A stretch of DNA of 64,000 bases from Leptospira biflexa serovar Patoc strain 'Patoc 1 (Paris)'. Lineage in GTDB: Bacteria > Spirochaetota > Leptospiria > Leptospirales > Leptospiraceae. Below are positions 7,781 through 15,243 of the stretch, in pieces. The stretch's first letter is position 1. Each line of letters starts with the position of its first letter. A program made the translations under genes and the position numbers. The notes beneath the pieces were generated by a model that worked only from the letters and a program-made list of their open reading frames with translations, made no database searches and was not told where the DNA came from. The DNA is taken from positions 2,856,001 through 2,920,000 of the forward strand of contig NC_010602.1 of assembly GCF_000017685.1 (NCBI RefSeq). The letters run 5' to 3'.

Positions 7781-10300
7781 ATGATCAAGCGGAAGTTAGT
7801 TGTTATTGGGAATGGAATGGTGGGTCACAGGTTCTGCGAAAAATTAGTAGAATACGGTGGAACAGACAAATTTGAAATCACTGTCCTTGGGGAAGAACCA
7901 AGACGCGCATATGACCGCGTACATCTCTCTGAATACTTTGCCAATCGATCTGCGGAATCCTTGTATCTCTCTTCACCTGATTGGTATCGAACGAATGGAA
8001 TTAAATTATTATTATCTGAGCCTGCAGTGACATTAGATACTGTTAGACGAAAATTAGTCACAAGTTTAGGAACTGAATTAGAATTTGACGAATTAATTTT
8101 TGCAACAGGATCCTCTCCCTTCATCCCACCATTAGAAGGATTAGACAAAGAAGGTGTATTTGTTTACCGTACGATAGAAGATCTTGAAGAAACTTTAGAA
8201 TATAGTAAAAAAATAAAAAAGGCAGCTGTCCTCGGAGGAGGATTACTTGGTTTGGAAGCGGCAAAGGCTCTTGTGGATTTAGGAAAAGAAACCCACGTGA
8301 TTGAATTTGCGCCGAGGCTTATGCCACGCCAATTGGATGATGGTGGAGCTGCGATTCTAAAATCAAAAATTGAAGAAATTGGAGTTGAGATCCATTTAAA
8401 CAAACAAACTGAAAAAGTTTTAGGAGAGCAAAAAATTGAAGGATTTGCTTTCAAAGATGGCGGAACCTTAGACTTCGATTTGTTAATTGTATCTGCAGGG
8501 ATTCGTCCAAGAGATGAATTGGCAAAAGAGGCTGGAATCGCTGTAGGCGATCGTGGTGGTATCATAGTTGATGATGGTATGGGTACGAATGTGTATGGAA
8601 TTTATGCCATTGGGGAAGTTGCACTCCATAGAAACTTTATCTACGGTTTAGTAGCACCAGGTTACGAAATGGCTGAAACCTTAGCCTTTAATCTTTGTAG
8701 TCCAGGCAACAAACCAAAAGTATATTCAGGATCCGATTTATCAACCAAACTGAAGTTAATTGGAGTTGAGGTTGCTTCATTTGGAGATGCACTTGGACAA
8801 AACGAACATATTCCGATTGTTTTCAAAAACCCAAGAAGTGGAGTGTATAAGAAACTTGTCATTTCACCTGATGGAAAGTATTTGCTTGGTGGAATTCTTG
8901 TGGGTGATGCAAAAGCATACGGGAACTTATTATCTTTTTATCTCAATAAAATGGAATTACCGGAAGAACCAGAAACATTGATTGTTGGATCTGTTTCTTC
9001 GGAAAATCTTTTTGGAGCTGATACTTTGCCGGATGAAGCAAAAATTTGTTCCTGCAATAATGTATCAAAAGGAGACATCCTAACAGCAATCCGAGAAAAA
9101 GAATGTTACGATATCACAAGCCTCAAAAATTGTTCGAAGGCTGGAAGTGGATGCGGTGGTTGTTTGCCCCAAGTCAATTCGATTCTCAAAGCGGAATTAA
9201 AAACGCAAGGGAAAGTAGTCACCGAACACCTTTGCGAACATTTTAAATTTTCAAGAAAAGAACTTTACCAAGTCATTAAAGTAAAATCTCTCAAATCCTT
9301 TCCTGATGTATTAAAAGAAGTGGGAAAAGGAAATGGATGCGAAATTTGTAAACCAGCTGTAGCTTCCATCATTGCGAGTATTTGGAATGAACCAATTCTA
9401 AAACATAGAGAAATCCAAGATACAAACGATAAGTATTTAGCCAACATCCAAAGAGGAGGGACTTATTCTGTCGTTCCAAGGATCCCTGGTGGTGAAATCA
9501 CTCCTGACAAACTTATCGTCATTGGAGATGTCGCCAAAAAATACAATTTGTATTGTAAAATCACTGGTGGCCAACGCATCGATTTGTTAGGTGCAAGAAT
9601 TGACCAACTACCATCAATTTGGAAAGATTTGATAGATCATGGTTTTGAAAGTGGACATGCGTATGGAAAATCAATGCGAACTGTCAAAAGTTGTGTTGGT
9701 TCCACCTGGTGTCGATTTGGCGTTCAAGATAGTACTTCATTTGCGATTAAACTTGAAGAGCGATACAAAGGAATTCGTGCCCCTCATAAACTCAAATGTG
9801 GAGTCTCTGGCTGTATCCGTGAATGTGCAGAAGCACGCGGAAAAGATTTTGGTATCATCGCAACTGAAAGAGGTTGGAACTTATACATCGGTGGGAACGG
9901 TGGAGTCAATCCAAAACATGCTATCTTATTTGCAGAAGATTTAGATGAAGATACATGTATCAAGTATATTGATCGTTATATGATGTTTTATATTAGAACA
10001 GCTGACAAACTCATGAGAACTTCTACTTGGTTAGAACAACTGGAAGGTGGCATTGAGTATTTGAAAGATGTTGTGATCAATGATCGACTTGGAATCAACT
10101 CTCAGTTAGATGAAGAGATGAAACATTTGGTCAATACTTATCATTGTGAATGGAAAGATGTAGTAGAAGACCCTGAAAAACAAAAGAAATTCAAACACTT
10201 TGTGAATAGTAACGAAACAGATCCTAACATTCAATTTACGGAAGAACGTGGTCAAATTCGACCTGTGGATTGGGTTGAAAAAGACTTGGTGAATACTTAA
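7781..10300 (+). CDS. nirB: Assimilatory nitrite reductase [NAD(P)H], large subunit
   Basis: An 839-residue cytoplasmic enzyme that reduces nitrite to ammonium with six electrons from NAD(P)H. Domains in order: FAD/NAD(P)-binding reductase (about 1-400, starting VVIGNGMVG and with VLGGGLLGLEAAKAL near 150), BFD-like [2Fe-2S] domain (CSC near 424-426, CGGC near 457-460), a second BFD-like half with CEIC near 527, the ferredoxin-like half of the nitrite/sulfite reductase fold (about 555-625), and the sirohaem-[4Fe-4S] domain with C638-x5-C644 and C678-x3-C682. Length matches the NirB family (about 830-850). It heads an operon with nirD, cobA, moaCB and moeA, transcribed from a sigma-54 type promoter and divergent from nasA. 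Confidence 0.96.
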   Translation: MIKRKLVVIGNGMVGHRFCEKLVEYGGTDKFEITVLGEEPRRAYDRVHLSEYFANRSAESLYLSSPDWYRTNGIKLLLSEPAVTLDTVRRKLVTSLGTELEFDELIFATGSSPFIPPLEGLDKEGVFVYRTIEDLEETLEYSKKIKKAAVLGGGLLGLEAAKALVDLGKETHVIEFAPRLMPRQLDDGGAAILKSKIEEIGVEIHLNKQTEKVLGEQKIEGFAFKDGGTLDFDLLIVSAGIRPRDELAKEAGIAVGDRGGIIVDDGMGTNVYGIYAIGEVALHRNFIYGLVAPGYEMAETLAFNLCSPGNKPKVYSGSDLSTKLKLIGVEVASFGDALGQNEHIPIVFKNPRSGVYKKLVISPDGKYLLGGILVGDAKAYGNLLSFYLNKMELPEEPETLIVGSVSSENLFGADTLPDEAKICSCNNVSKGDILTAIREKECYDITSLKNCSKAGSGCGGCLPQVNSILKAELKTQGKVVTEHLCEHFKFSRKELYQVIKVKSLKSFPDVLKEVGKGNGCEICKPAVASIIASIWNEPILKHREIQDTNDKYLANIQRGGTYSVVPRIPGGEITPDKLIVIGDVAKKYNLYCKITGGQRIDLLGARIDQLPSIWKDLIDHGFESGHAYGKSMRTVKSCVGSTWCRFGVQDSTSFAIKLEERYKGIRAPHKLKCGVSGCIRECAEARGKDFGIIATERGWNLYIGGNGGVNPKHAILFAEDLDEDTCIKYIDRYMMFYIRTADKLMRTSTWLEQLEGGIEYLKDVVINDRLGINSQLDEEMKHLVNTYHCEWKDVVEDPEKQKKFKHFVNSNETDPNIQFTEERGQIRPVDWVEKDLVNT

Positions 10301-10316
10301 AAGAGGTAAAAATCAT

Positions 10317-10697
10317 ATGCAAACAAATCAAAATACAAAAGAAAAAGTATTCATCGGTCCAGTTTCTGAATTTGAAAGAGAAGGTGGGGTGAGTGCCAAA
10401 ATAGGAAACAAACAAATTGCTATTTTCTATTTTGAATCTAGAAATGAGTGGTATGCCTGTGACAATGCATGCCCTCACACGGGAGATATGGTTTTATCCA
10501 GAGGATTACTTGGTGATTCCAATGGAGAGCCAAAGGTAGTTTGTCCTCTTCACAAACGTAATTTTTCGCTGCAATCAGGTGAGTGCCTCAATGATGAAAA
10601 CCTGAAAGTGAGTTTGTATCAGGTACTTGTGGAGAATGGTTCTGTTTATTTAGAAATAGAGTCATCTCTTCTGCAACAACTGGGTTACACATCGTGA
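10317..10697 (+). CDS. nirD: Nitrite reductase small subunit, Rieske-type
   Basis: A 126-residue Rieske-fold protein that partners NirB. Both ligand pairs of a real Rieske [2Fe-2S] cluster are present: C-P-H in NACPHTGDM (about residues 53-57) and C-P-L-H in VVCPLHKRNF (about 78-82). Many enterobacterial NirD proteins lack these ligands, so this one should carry a cluster and may feed electrons to the sirohaem. An AGAGG Shine-Dalgarno precedes the ATG, 16 bp after nirB. The stop overlaps the GTG start of cobA (GTGA). Confidence 0.93.
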   Translation: MQTNQNTKEKVFIGPVSEFEREGGVSAKIGNKQIAIFYFESRNEWYACDNACPHTGDMVLSRGLLGDSNGEPKVVCPLHKRNFSLQSGECLNDENLKVSLYQVLVENGSVYLEIESSLLQQLGYTS

Positions 10698-11485
10698 ACT
10701 CTACTGCATCGGGAAAAAATCGAGGGAAGGTTTATTTGGTGGGTGCCGGACCTGGAGATCCAGAATTACTCACGATGAAAGCACTGAAAATCCTGAGAAA
10801 AGCAGACATCGTATTTTATGATGACTTAGTTTCCCCCCGAATTTTAGGAGTCTGCCGTAAAAGAATTCAAATGGTGTACGTTGGAAAACGATCAGGTATC
10901 CATAGCTGCCTGCAAGATGAAATCAATCATAAACTCATACAAGCAACACACGAATTTAATACGATCGTAAGGCTTAAAGGTGGAGACCCATCCATATTTG
11001 GAAGAGTCGGTGAAGAATATGCATCCCTACTCCAAGATGGGATCCAATGTGAAATTGTAGCCGGGATCACAACGGCCTTGGGAGTTGCGTCTTCTCTTGG
11101 TTTTCCACTCACCCACAGAGACTATGCCAGAGAAATTTTATTTTTATCAGGCCATAAAAAAGACGGTCTGAATTCTGATTCCTTTCAAAACCTAAACTGC
11201 ATTGGAAAAACGATTATCATCTATATGGGACTCAATTCTCTTGGAATGATTGTTTCTGAACTCTTAAATTCAGGAAATCATAAAGAAACGAGAATCGCTG
11301 TGATCCAAAATGCAACTTTAGATTCAGAACGTGTTTTTACTGGAAATCTGGAGACAATGGAATCCATCGTGGCAGAAAACAATGTTAAGTCACCTGCCAT
11401 CATCGTGGTTGGGGAAATTGTGCGTTTTTATGAAGAGATGAAATTTTTGAAAAATAGCTGTGCTTCCATTCTATCTCCTATATAA
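10694..11485 (+). CDS. cobA: Uroporphyrinogen-III C-methyltransferase (sirohaem synthesis)
   Basis: A 263-residue S-adenosylmethionine-dependent methyltransferase (SUMT) that turns uroporphyrinogen III into precorrin-2, the first step of sirohaem synthesis for NirB. Family motifs: VYLVGAGPGDPELLTMKAL (about 11-29), YVGKRSG, RLKGGDPSIFGR (about 93-104) and VVAGITTALG-like EIVAGITTALG. It contains only the methyltransferase, without the CysG dehydrogenase/ferrochelatase domain, and no such gene is in the window, so that step must be encoded elsewhere. The GTG start overlaps the nirD stop by 4 bases, which indicates translational coupling. Confidence 0.94.
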   Translation: MNSTASGKNRGKVYLVGAGPGDPELLTMKALKILRKADIVFYDDLVSPRILGVCRKRIQMVYVGKRSGIHSCLQDEINHKLIQATHEFNTIVRLKGGDPSIFGRVGEEYASLLQDGIQCEIVAGITTALGVASSLGFPLTHRDYAREILFLSGHKKDGLNSDSFQNLNCIGKTIIIYMGLNSLGMIVSELLNSGNHKETRIAVIQNATLDSERVFTGNLETMESIVAENNVKSPAIIVVGEIVRFYEEMKFLKNSCASILSPI

Positions 11486-11494
11486 GGGATAGGA

Positions 11495-12409
11495 ATGAAC
11501 GATATCACGGGAAAAAGAACCACGCTCCGTTACGCGGAAGCGGAAGGCTTTGTATACTGCCAAAAAGAAACCATTCAAAGGATCAAAACAAATACACTCC
11601 CGAAAGGGGATTTGTTTGAAGTTGCAAAAGCATCAGCGCTGTTAGGTGCAAAAAAAACGTCAGACCTAATTCCACACTGTCATCCTGTGCCTATCGATTC
11701 CTTCTCCATTCAATTTGAAATCATCGATGAAAAAAATGCCGTCCGTATACTCACTCAAGCAAAATCCATTGGGAAAACAGGCATTGAAATGGAAGCATTG
11801 ACTGGCGTCACAGTTGCCGCACTTGTGATTTATGATCTTTTAAAACCGATTGATAAGTCCTTAGAAATTTCATCTATCCGCCTCTTGGAAAAAAAAGGAG
11901 GCAAAACGGACAAACACATTGCAAAATTTGCAGATGGCGCAAAAGCCAAAATTTTGGTTTGTTCCGATTCCTGTTTTGCTGGAAAAAAGCAAGACGGTTC
12001 TGGTAAAATCATCGCCGAACTTCTCTCAAACGAGGGTGTGGAAGTTTTAGAAATTAAAATTGTACCAGATGAACCAAAAGAGATAGAACAAACCATTTCC
12101 AATTGGGCAAACGAAAAAATTGATCTGATCATCACTACAGGTGGGACAGGACTTGGTCCAAGAGATAACACTACTGATACCATCAAACCCATGTTAGAGA
12201 AAGAAATTCCGGGCATTGCAGAAGTGATGAGGTCTTTTGGCCAAGATCGAACCCCATTTGCTATGTTATCTAGATCGATTGCGGGAAGCATCGGAAAGTC
12301 CATCATCATCGCAGTACCTGGAAGTAGCAATGGTTCCAAAGAAAGTATGACGGCAATACTACCTGCTGTCTTCCATGCAAAAAAAATGATGAGAGGCGAA
12401 GGGCATTGA
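11495..12409 (+). CDS. moaCB: Bifunctional MoaC-MoaB molybdenum cofactor protein
   Basis: A 304-residue fusion. Residues about 1-147 are MoaC (cyclic pyranopterin monophosphate synthase, second half of the first Moco step), with the family motifs DLIPHCHPVP (about 65-74) and GIEMEALTGV (about 98-107). Residues about 150-304 are MoaB/Mog-like molybdopterin adenylyltransferase, with TTGGTGLGPRD (about 213-223), the TTD region and AVPGS near the end. So one protein acts at the start and near the end of Moco synthesis. MoaCB fusions are known in several bacteria. A GGGATAGGA Shine-Dalgarno precedes the ATG, 9 bp after cobA, and its end overlaps moeA by 4 bases. Confidence 0.93.
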   Translation: MNDITGKRTTLRYAEAEGFVYCQKETIQRIKTNTLPKGDLFEVAKASALLGAKKTSDLIPHCHPVPIDSFSIQFEIIDEKNAVRILTQAKSIGKTGIEMEALTGVTVAALVIYDLLKPIDKSLEISSIRLLEKKGGKTDKHIAKFADGAKAKILVCSDSCFAGKKQDGSGKIIAELLSNEGVEVLEIKIVPDEPKEIEQTISNWANEKIDLIITTGGTGLGPRDNTTDTIKPMLEKEIPGIAEVMRSFGQDRTPFAMLSRSIAGSIGKSIIIAVPGSSNGSKESMTAILPAVFHAKKMMRGEGH

Positions 12410-13596
12410 TTTCCTATACCGAAGCCTTAAACTTGGTATTGAAGGAAACAAAATCTTATGGAACTGAATTCATTCCACTCAGCCAATCCATGGGTAGAGT
12501 TTTATCAGAAAATATTTTAGCAGATCGTGACTACCCACCATTCCATAGGTCCGCGATGGACGGATTTGCCATTTCCCATAAAGATTATGTGAAAGATCTC
12601 TCGTATTTTTACCAAAGAGAACTTCATGCAGGATCAACATTCACAAAACTGCCTGGTGAAACGGTGATTCGAATCATGACAGGAGCGCCAGTCCCAGATG
12701 GCTTCGATGCAGTGATCAAAATTGAAGATGCCATCCCTTCTGAGAAAAACGGAATTAAATCTGTATCCTTTCCTATGGATGGAATCTCTCTGTGGCAAAA
12801 TATCGCCAAACAAGGAGAAGATGCAAAACAAAATGATTCTCTTCTTCCTATAGGAACAAAACTTGATATCTCTGAAGTTTCGCTTCTCGCAAGTTTAGGT
12901 AAATTTTCTGTCCCGGTTTTTTCTTTGCCAAAAGTAGGAATCATTTCGACAGGAAATGAAGTGGTTCCGGTCGACTCCTCTCCTCTCCCCCACCAAATCC
13001 GTGATTCTAATTCCTATACGATTGCCTCTTCATTATTCAAATTTGGTATCATACCAAATTTTATGATCCACGTACCTGATGATGAAGTTAAAATGAAAAG
13101 TATCATAAAACAAGGATTAGATTGTGATATTTTGATTTTGTCAGGTGGTGTTTCCATGGGTGAAAAGGATTTGGTCCCTGATTTGCTAAACAAATTGGGT
13201 GTGACCAAAATCTTTCACAAAATCGCAATCAAACCTGGAAAACCAGTATGGTTTGGTAAAAATGAAACAACACTGGTCTTTGGATTGCCTGGAAATCCTT
13301 TTAGCACTCAAACATGTTTCCGAATTCTGATAGATCCATTGCTCAACTCTTCTTTTTCACAAAAAATCGAGCAACCATTGAAGTTCCCGTCACTCCATTC
13401 AAAAAAGAAAAAACATAAGCTAACAGAATTTTATCCAGTTCGATTTGTTACGAAAGAGAAAACATATTTGGAACCCATTGAATGGAATGGAAGTGGTGAT
13501 GTGAAGGCAGCTAGATTTTCCAATGGGCTTGCCATCTTTCCAAGTGAAAAAAACCAACTGGAACCGGAAATGATGATCCAATTCTTAGCTTGGTAA
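12406..13596 (+). CDS. moeA: Molybdopterin molybdenumtransferase
   Basis: A 396-residue MoeA protein that inserts molybdate into adenylylated molybdopterin to give active Moco. Motifs: DRDYPPFHRSAMDGFA (about 41-56), RIMTGAPVPDGFDAVI-type segment (about 90-105), GIISTGNEV (about 179-187), LSGGVSMGEKD (about 245-255), KIAIKPGKP and GLPGNPFS (about 274-304), then the C-terminal domain IV. A TTG start overlapping the moaCB stop is chosen because conserved sequence begins at once (SYTEAL). It is the last gene of the nirB operon. Confidence 0.94.
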   Translation: MISYTEALNLVLKETKSYGTEFIPLSQSMGRVLSENILADRDYPPFHRSAMDGFAISHKDYVKDLSYFYQRELHAGSTFTKLPGETVIRIMTGAPVPDGFDAVIKIEDAIPSEKNGIKSVSFPMDGISLWQNIAKQGEDAKQNDSLLPIGTKLDISEVSLLASLGKFSVPVFSLPKVGIISTGNEVVPVDSSPLPHQIRDSNSYTIASSLFKFGIIPNFMIHVPDDEVKMKSIIKQGLDCDILILSGGVSMGEKDLVPDLLNKLGVTKIFHKIAIKPGKPVWFGKNETTLVFGLPGNPFSTQTCFRILIDPLLNSSFSQKIEQPLKFPSLHSKKKKHKLTEFYPVRFVTKEKTYLEPIEWNGSGDVKAARFSNGLAIFPSEKNQLEPEMMIQFLAW

Positions 13597-13613
13597 ATTA
13601 TTTTTCAACAAAT

Positions 13614-13634
13614 TGTACGATTCATACACATTTT
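13614..13634. promoter_or_regulatory. Putative enhancer box TGTACG-N5-TACACATTTT (narK)
   Basis: TGTACG-ATTCA-TACACATTTT matches the box at 7495-7515 in all 16 fixed positions and in spacing. It lies 115 bp upstream of the -24 element of the narK sigma-54 promoter, about 140 bp before the predicted transcript start, a usual distance for an enhancer-binding activator. Confidence 0.72.
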
Positions 13635-13748
13635 ATTCGTATTTTATGCGATTCTAATCTATTAAAAAATATCATCTGATTTTCTGCGGAAAAAATCGAA
13701 AAAACGCTGTGTTTTCGCTCTTTTTAGCAGATTCTCTTTTGGGACATT

Positions 13749-13764
13749 TGGTACGCTTTTTGCA
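13749..13764 (+). promoter_or_regulatory. Sigma-54 promoter of narK
   Basis: TGGTACGCTTTTTGCA has GG at 13750-13751 and GC at 13762-13763 with a 10-base gap, and matches TGGCACG-N4-TTGCA at all but one position. Predicted start is near 13775, just before the AAGGAG Shine-Dalgarno at 13779-13784 and the GTG at 13795. Confidence 0.82.
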
Positions 13765-13794
13765 CTATGATTCTACATAAGGAGAATCATTCCC

Positions 13795-15150
13795 GTGACG
13801 ATTACACCTCATGCGAAAGCAACCAAGATCGATTTATTTAATTTCAAAACTCCCCAAATGAGGACATTCCACCTCACTTGGATTGCATTTTTTTTGTGTT
13901 TTTTTGGATGGTTTGGAATCGCACCACTCATGGTTTATGTAAGAGAGGAACTCTCTCTCACAAAGGCACAAATCGGAAACATCATCATTGCATCCGTTGC
14001 CATAACAATTTTTATGCGACTACTGATTGGATGGTTGTGTGATAAAATAGGACCAAGAATTGCCTATACCTTTCTTTTAATTTTAGGTTCCATTCCTGTT
14101 ATGAGTATTGGACTAGCCGATAGTTACCTTTCCTTTTTATTATTACGGCTTGCGATCGGTGCCATCGGTGCATCGTTTGTCATCACTCAATACCATACTT
14201 CTGTTATGTTTGCACCAAACATCATTGGTACAGCAAATGCAACCACAGCTGGTTGGGGAAATTTAGGTGGTGGTGTGACACAGATGGTGATGCCTCTGAT
14301 CTTCGGATTCTTCGTTGCATTTGGATTTACAACAGGTGTTTCATGGAGACTTGCCATGGTAGTTCCAGGGATTGCCTTATTTTTGATGGGGATACTGTAT
14401 TACTTTGGAACGCAAGATACACCTGGTGGGAATTTTAAAGATATCAAAGAAACTTATCCAACTTTCCAAGGTGGCAAAAAAAATTCACTCGCTAACTTCC
14501 TTTTGGTGATCAAAGACTCTAGAGTTTGGTTATTATTTTTAGCGTATGGTGCTTGTTTCGGTATTGAATTAACAATTAATAATATAGCTGCCTTGTATTA
14601 TGTGGATCAGTTCAAATTAACACCCGCTACAGCAGGATTAATTGCAGGACTATTTGGTTTGATGAATTTGTTTGCACGGACTCTCGGTGGAGTTTTCGGT
14701 GATAAATTTGGAATCAAATGGGGATTACGAGGTCGTGTGATTTGGTTATCTGCAGCTCTTGCTGGCGAAGGGATTTGTTTGGTATTGTTTTCACAAATGA
14801 CATCACTTGTTCTTGCAATCTCATCTATGATTGTATTTAGTTTGTTTGTTCAGATGTCTGAAGGTGCCACATTCTCTGTTGTTCCATTTGTGAATAAAAA
14901 AGCAATTGGTGCGGTATCAGGAATTGTTGGTGCTGGCGGAAACGTAGGAGCAGTCTCTGCTGGATTTTTATTCCGTGGCGAGATGACATATCAAAATGCC
15001 CTCCTAGTCATCGGTGTGGCCGTAACAATCTCTGCATTCTTCGCATTGTTAGTTCGTTTTACAATGGAAGAGGAAAAAGAAGTTGGGGAAGAAATGAACA
15101 AAATCATTCCACAAGGTGAGAAAAAATCGGAATTAGTTACCGCTTCCTAA
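13795..15150 (+). CDS. narK: Nitrate/nitrite transporter, NarK/NasA type (MFS, NNP family)
   Basis: A 451-residue inner-membrane transporter with about 12 membrane segments. The nitrate/nitrite porter signatures are present: AGWGNLGGGVTQ (about 152-163) and, in the second half, a GIVGAGGNVGAVSAG segment (about 379-393), plus the MFS loop RLLIGWLCDKIGPR (about 79-92). It should import nitrate for the adjacent assimilatory reductase. The start is GTG at 13795 with AAGGAG 10 bases upstream. It has its own sigma-54 promoter and is followed after 93 bp by a molybdopterin oxidoreductase. Confidence 0.94.
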   Translation: MTITPHAKATKIDLFNFKTPQMRTFHLTWIAFFLCFFGWFGIAPLMVYVREELSLTKAQIGNIIIASVAITIFMRLLIGWLCDKIGPRIAYTFLLILGSIPVMSIGLADSYLSFLLLRLAIGAIGASFVITQYHTSVMFAPNIIGTANATTAGWGNLGGGVTQMVMPLIFGFFVAFGFTTGVSWRLAMVVPGIALFLMGILYYFGTQDTPGGNFKDIKETYPTFQGGKKNSLANFLLVIKDSRVWLLFLAYGACFGIELTINNIAALYYVDQFKLTPATAGLIAGLFGLMNLFARTLGGVFGDKFGIKWGLRGRVIWLSAALAGEGICLVLFSQMTSLVLAISSMIVFSLFVQMSEGATFSVVPFVNKKAIGAVSGIVGAGGNVGAVSAGFLFRGEMTYQNALLVIGVAVTISAFFALLVRFTMEEEKEVGEEMNKIIPQGEKKSELVTAS

Positions 15151-15181
15151 TCACAGAAACGAATACAATTTTCATTTGAGA

Positions 15182-15196
15182 GGCAATTTTACACTT
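15182..15196 (+). promoter_or_regulatory. GGCAATTTTACACTT box upstream of the second molybdopterin oxidoreductase
   Basis: This 15-mer differs at one position from 2580-2594 upstream of the molybdate permease gene. Both stand in front of molybdenum-related genes. No known ModE-type consensus is matched, so the reader of this box, if any, is unknown. Confidence 0.4.
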
Positions 15197-15243
15197 GTCT
15201 CTCAAAAATTTCTTTTCTAAACTTCTTGTTTTAGGAGAGAGAT

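Noticed and set aside
13661..13700. Terminator after moeA (GATTTT...AAAATC)
   Set aside because: The stem is AT-only, and no T run follows; it is within the narK promoter region.
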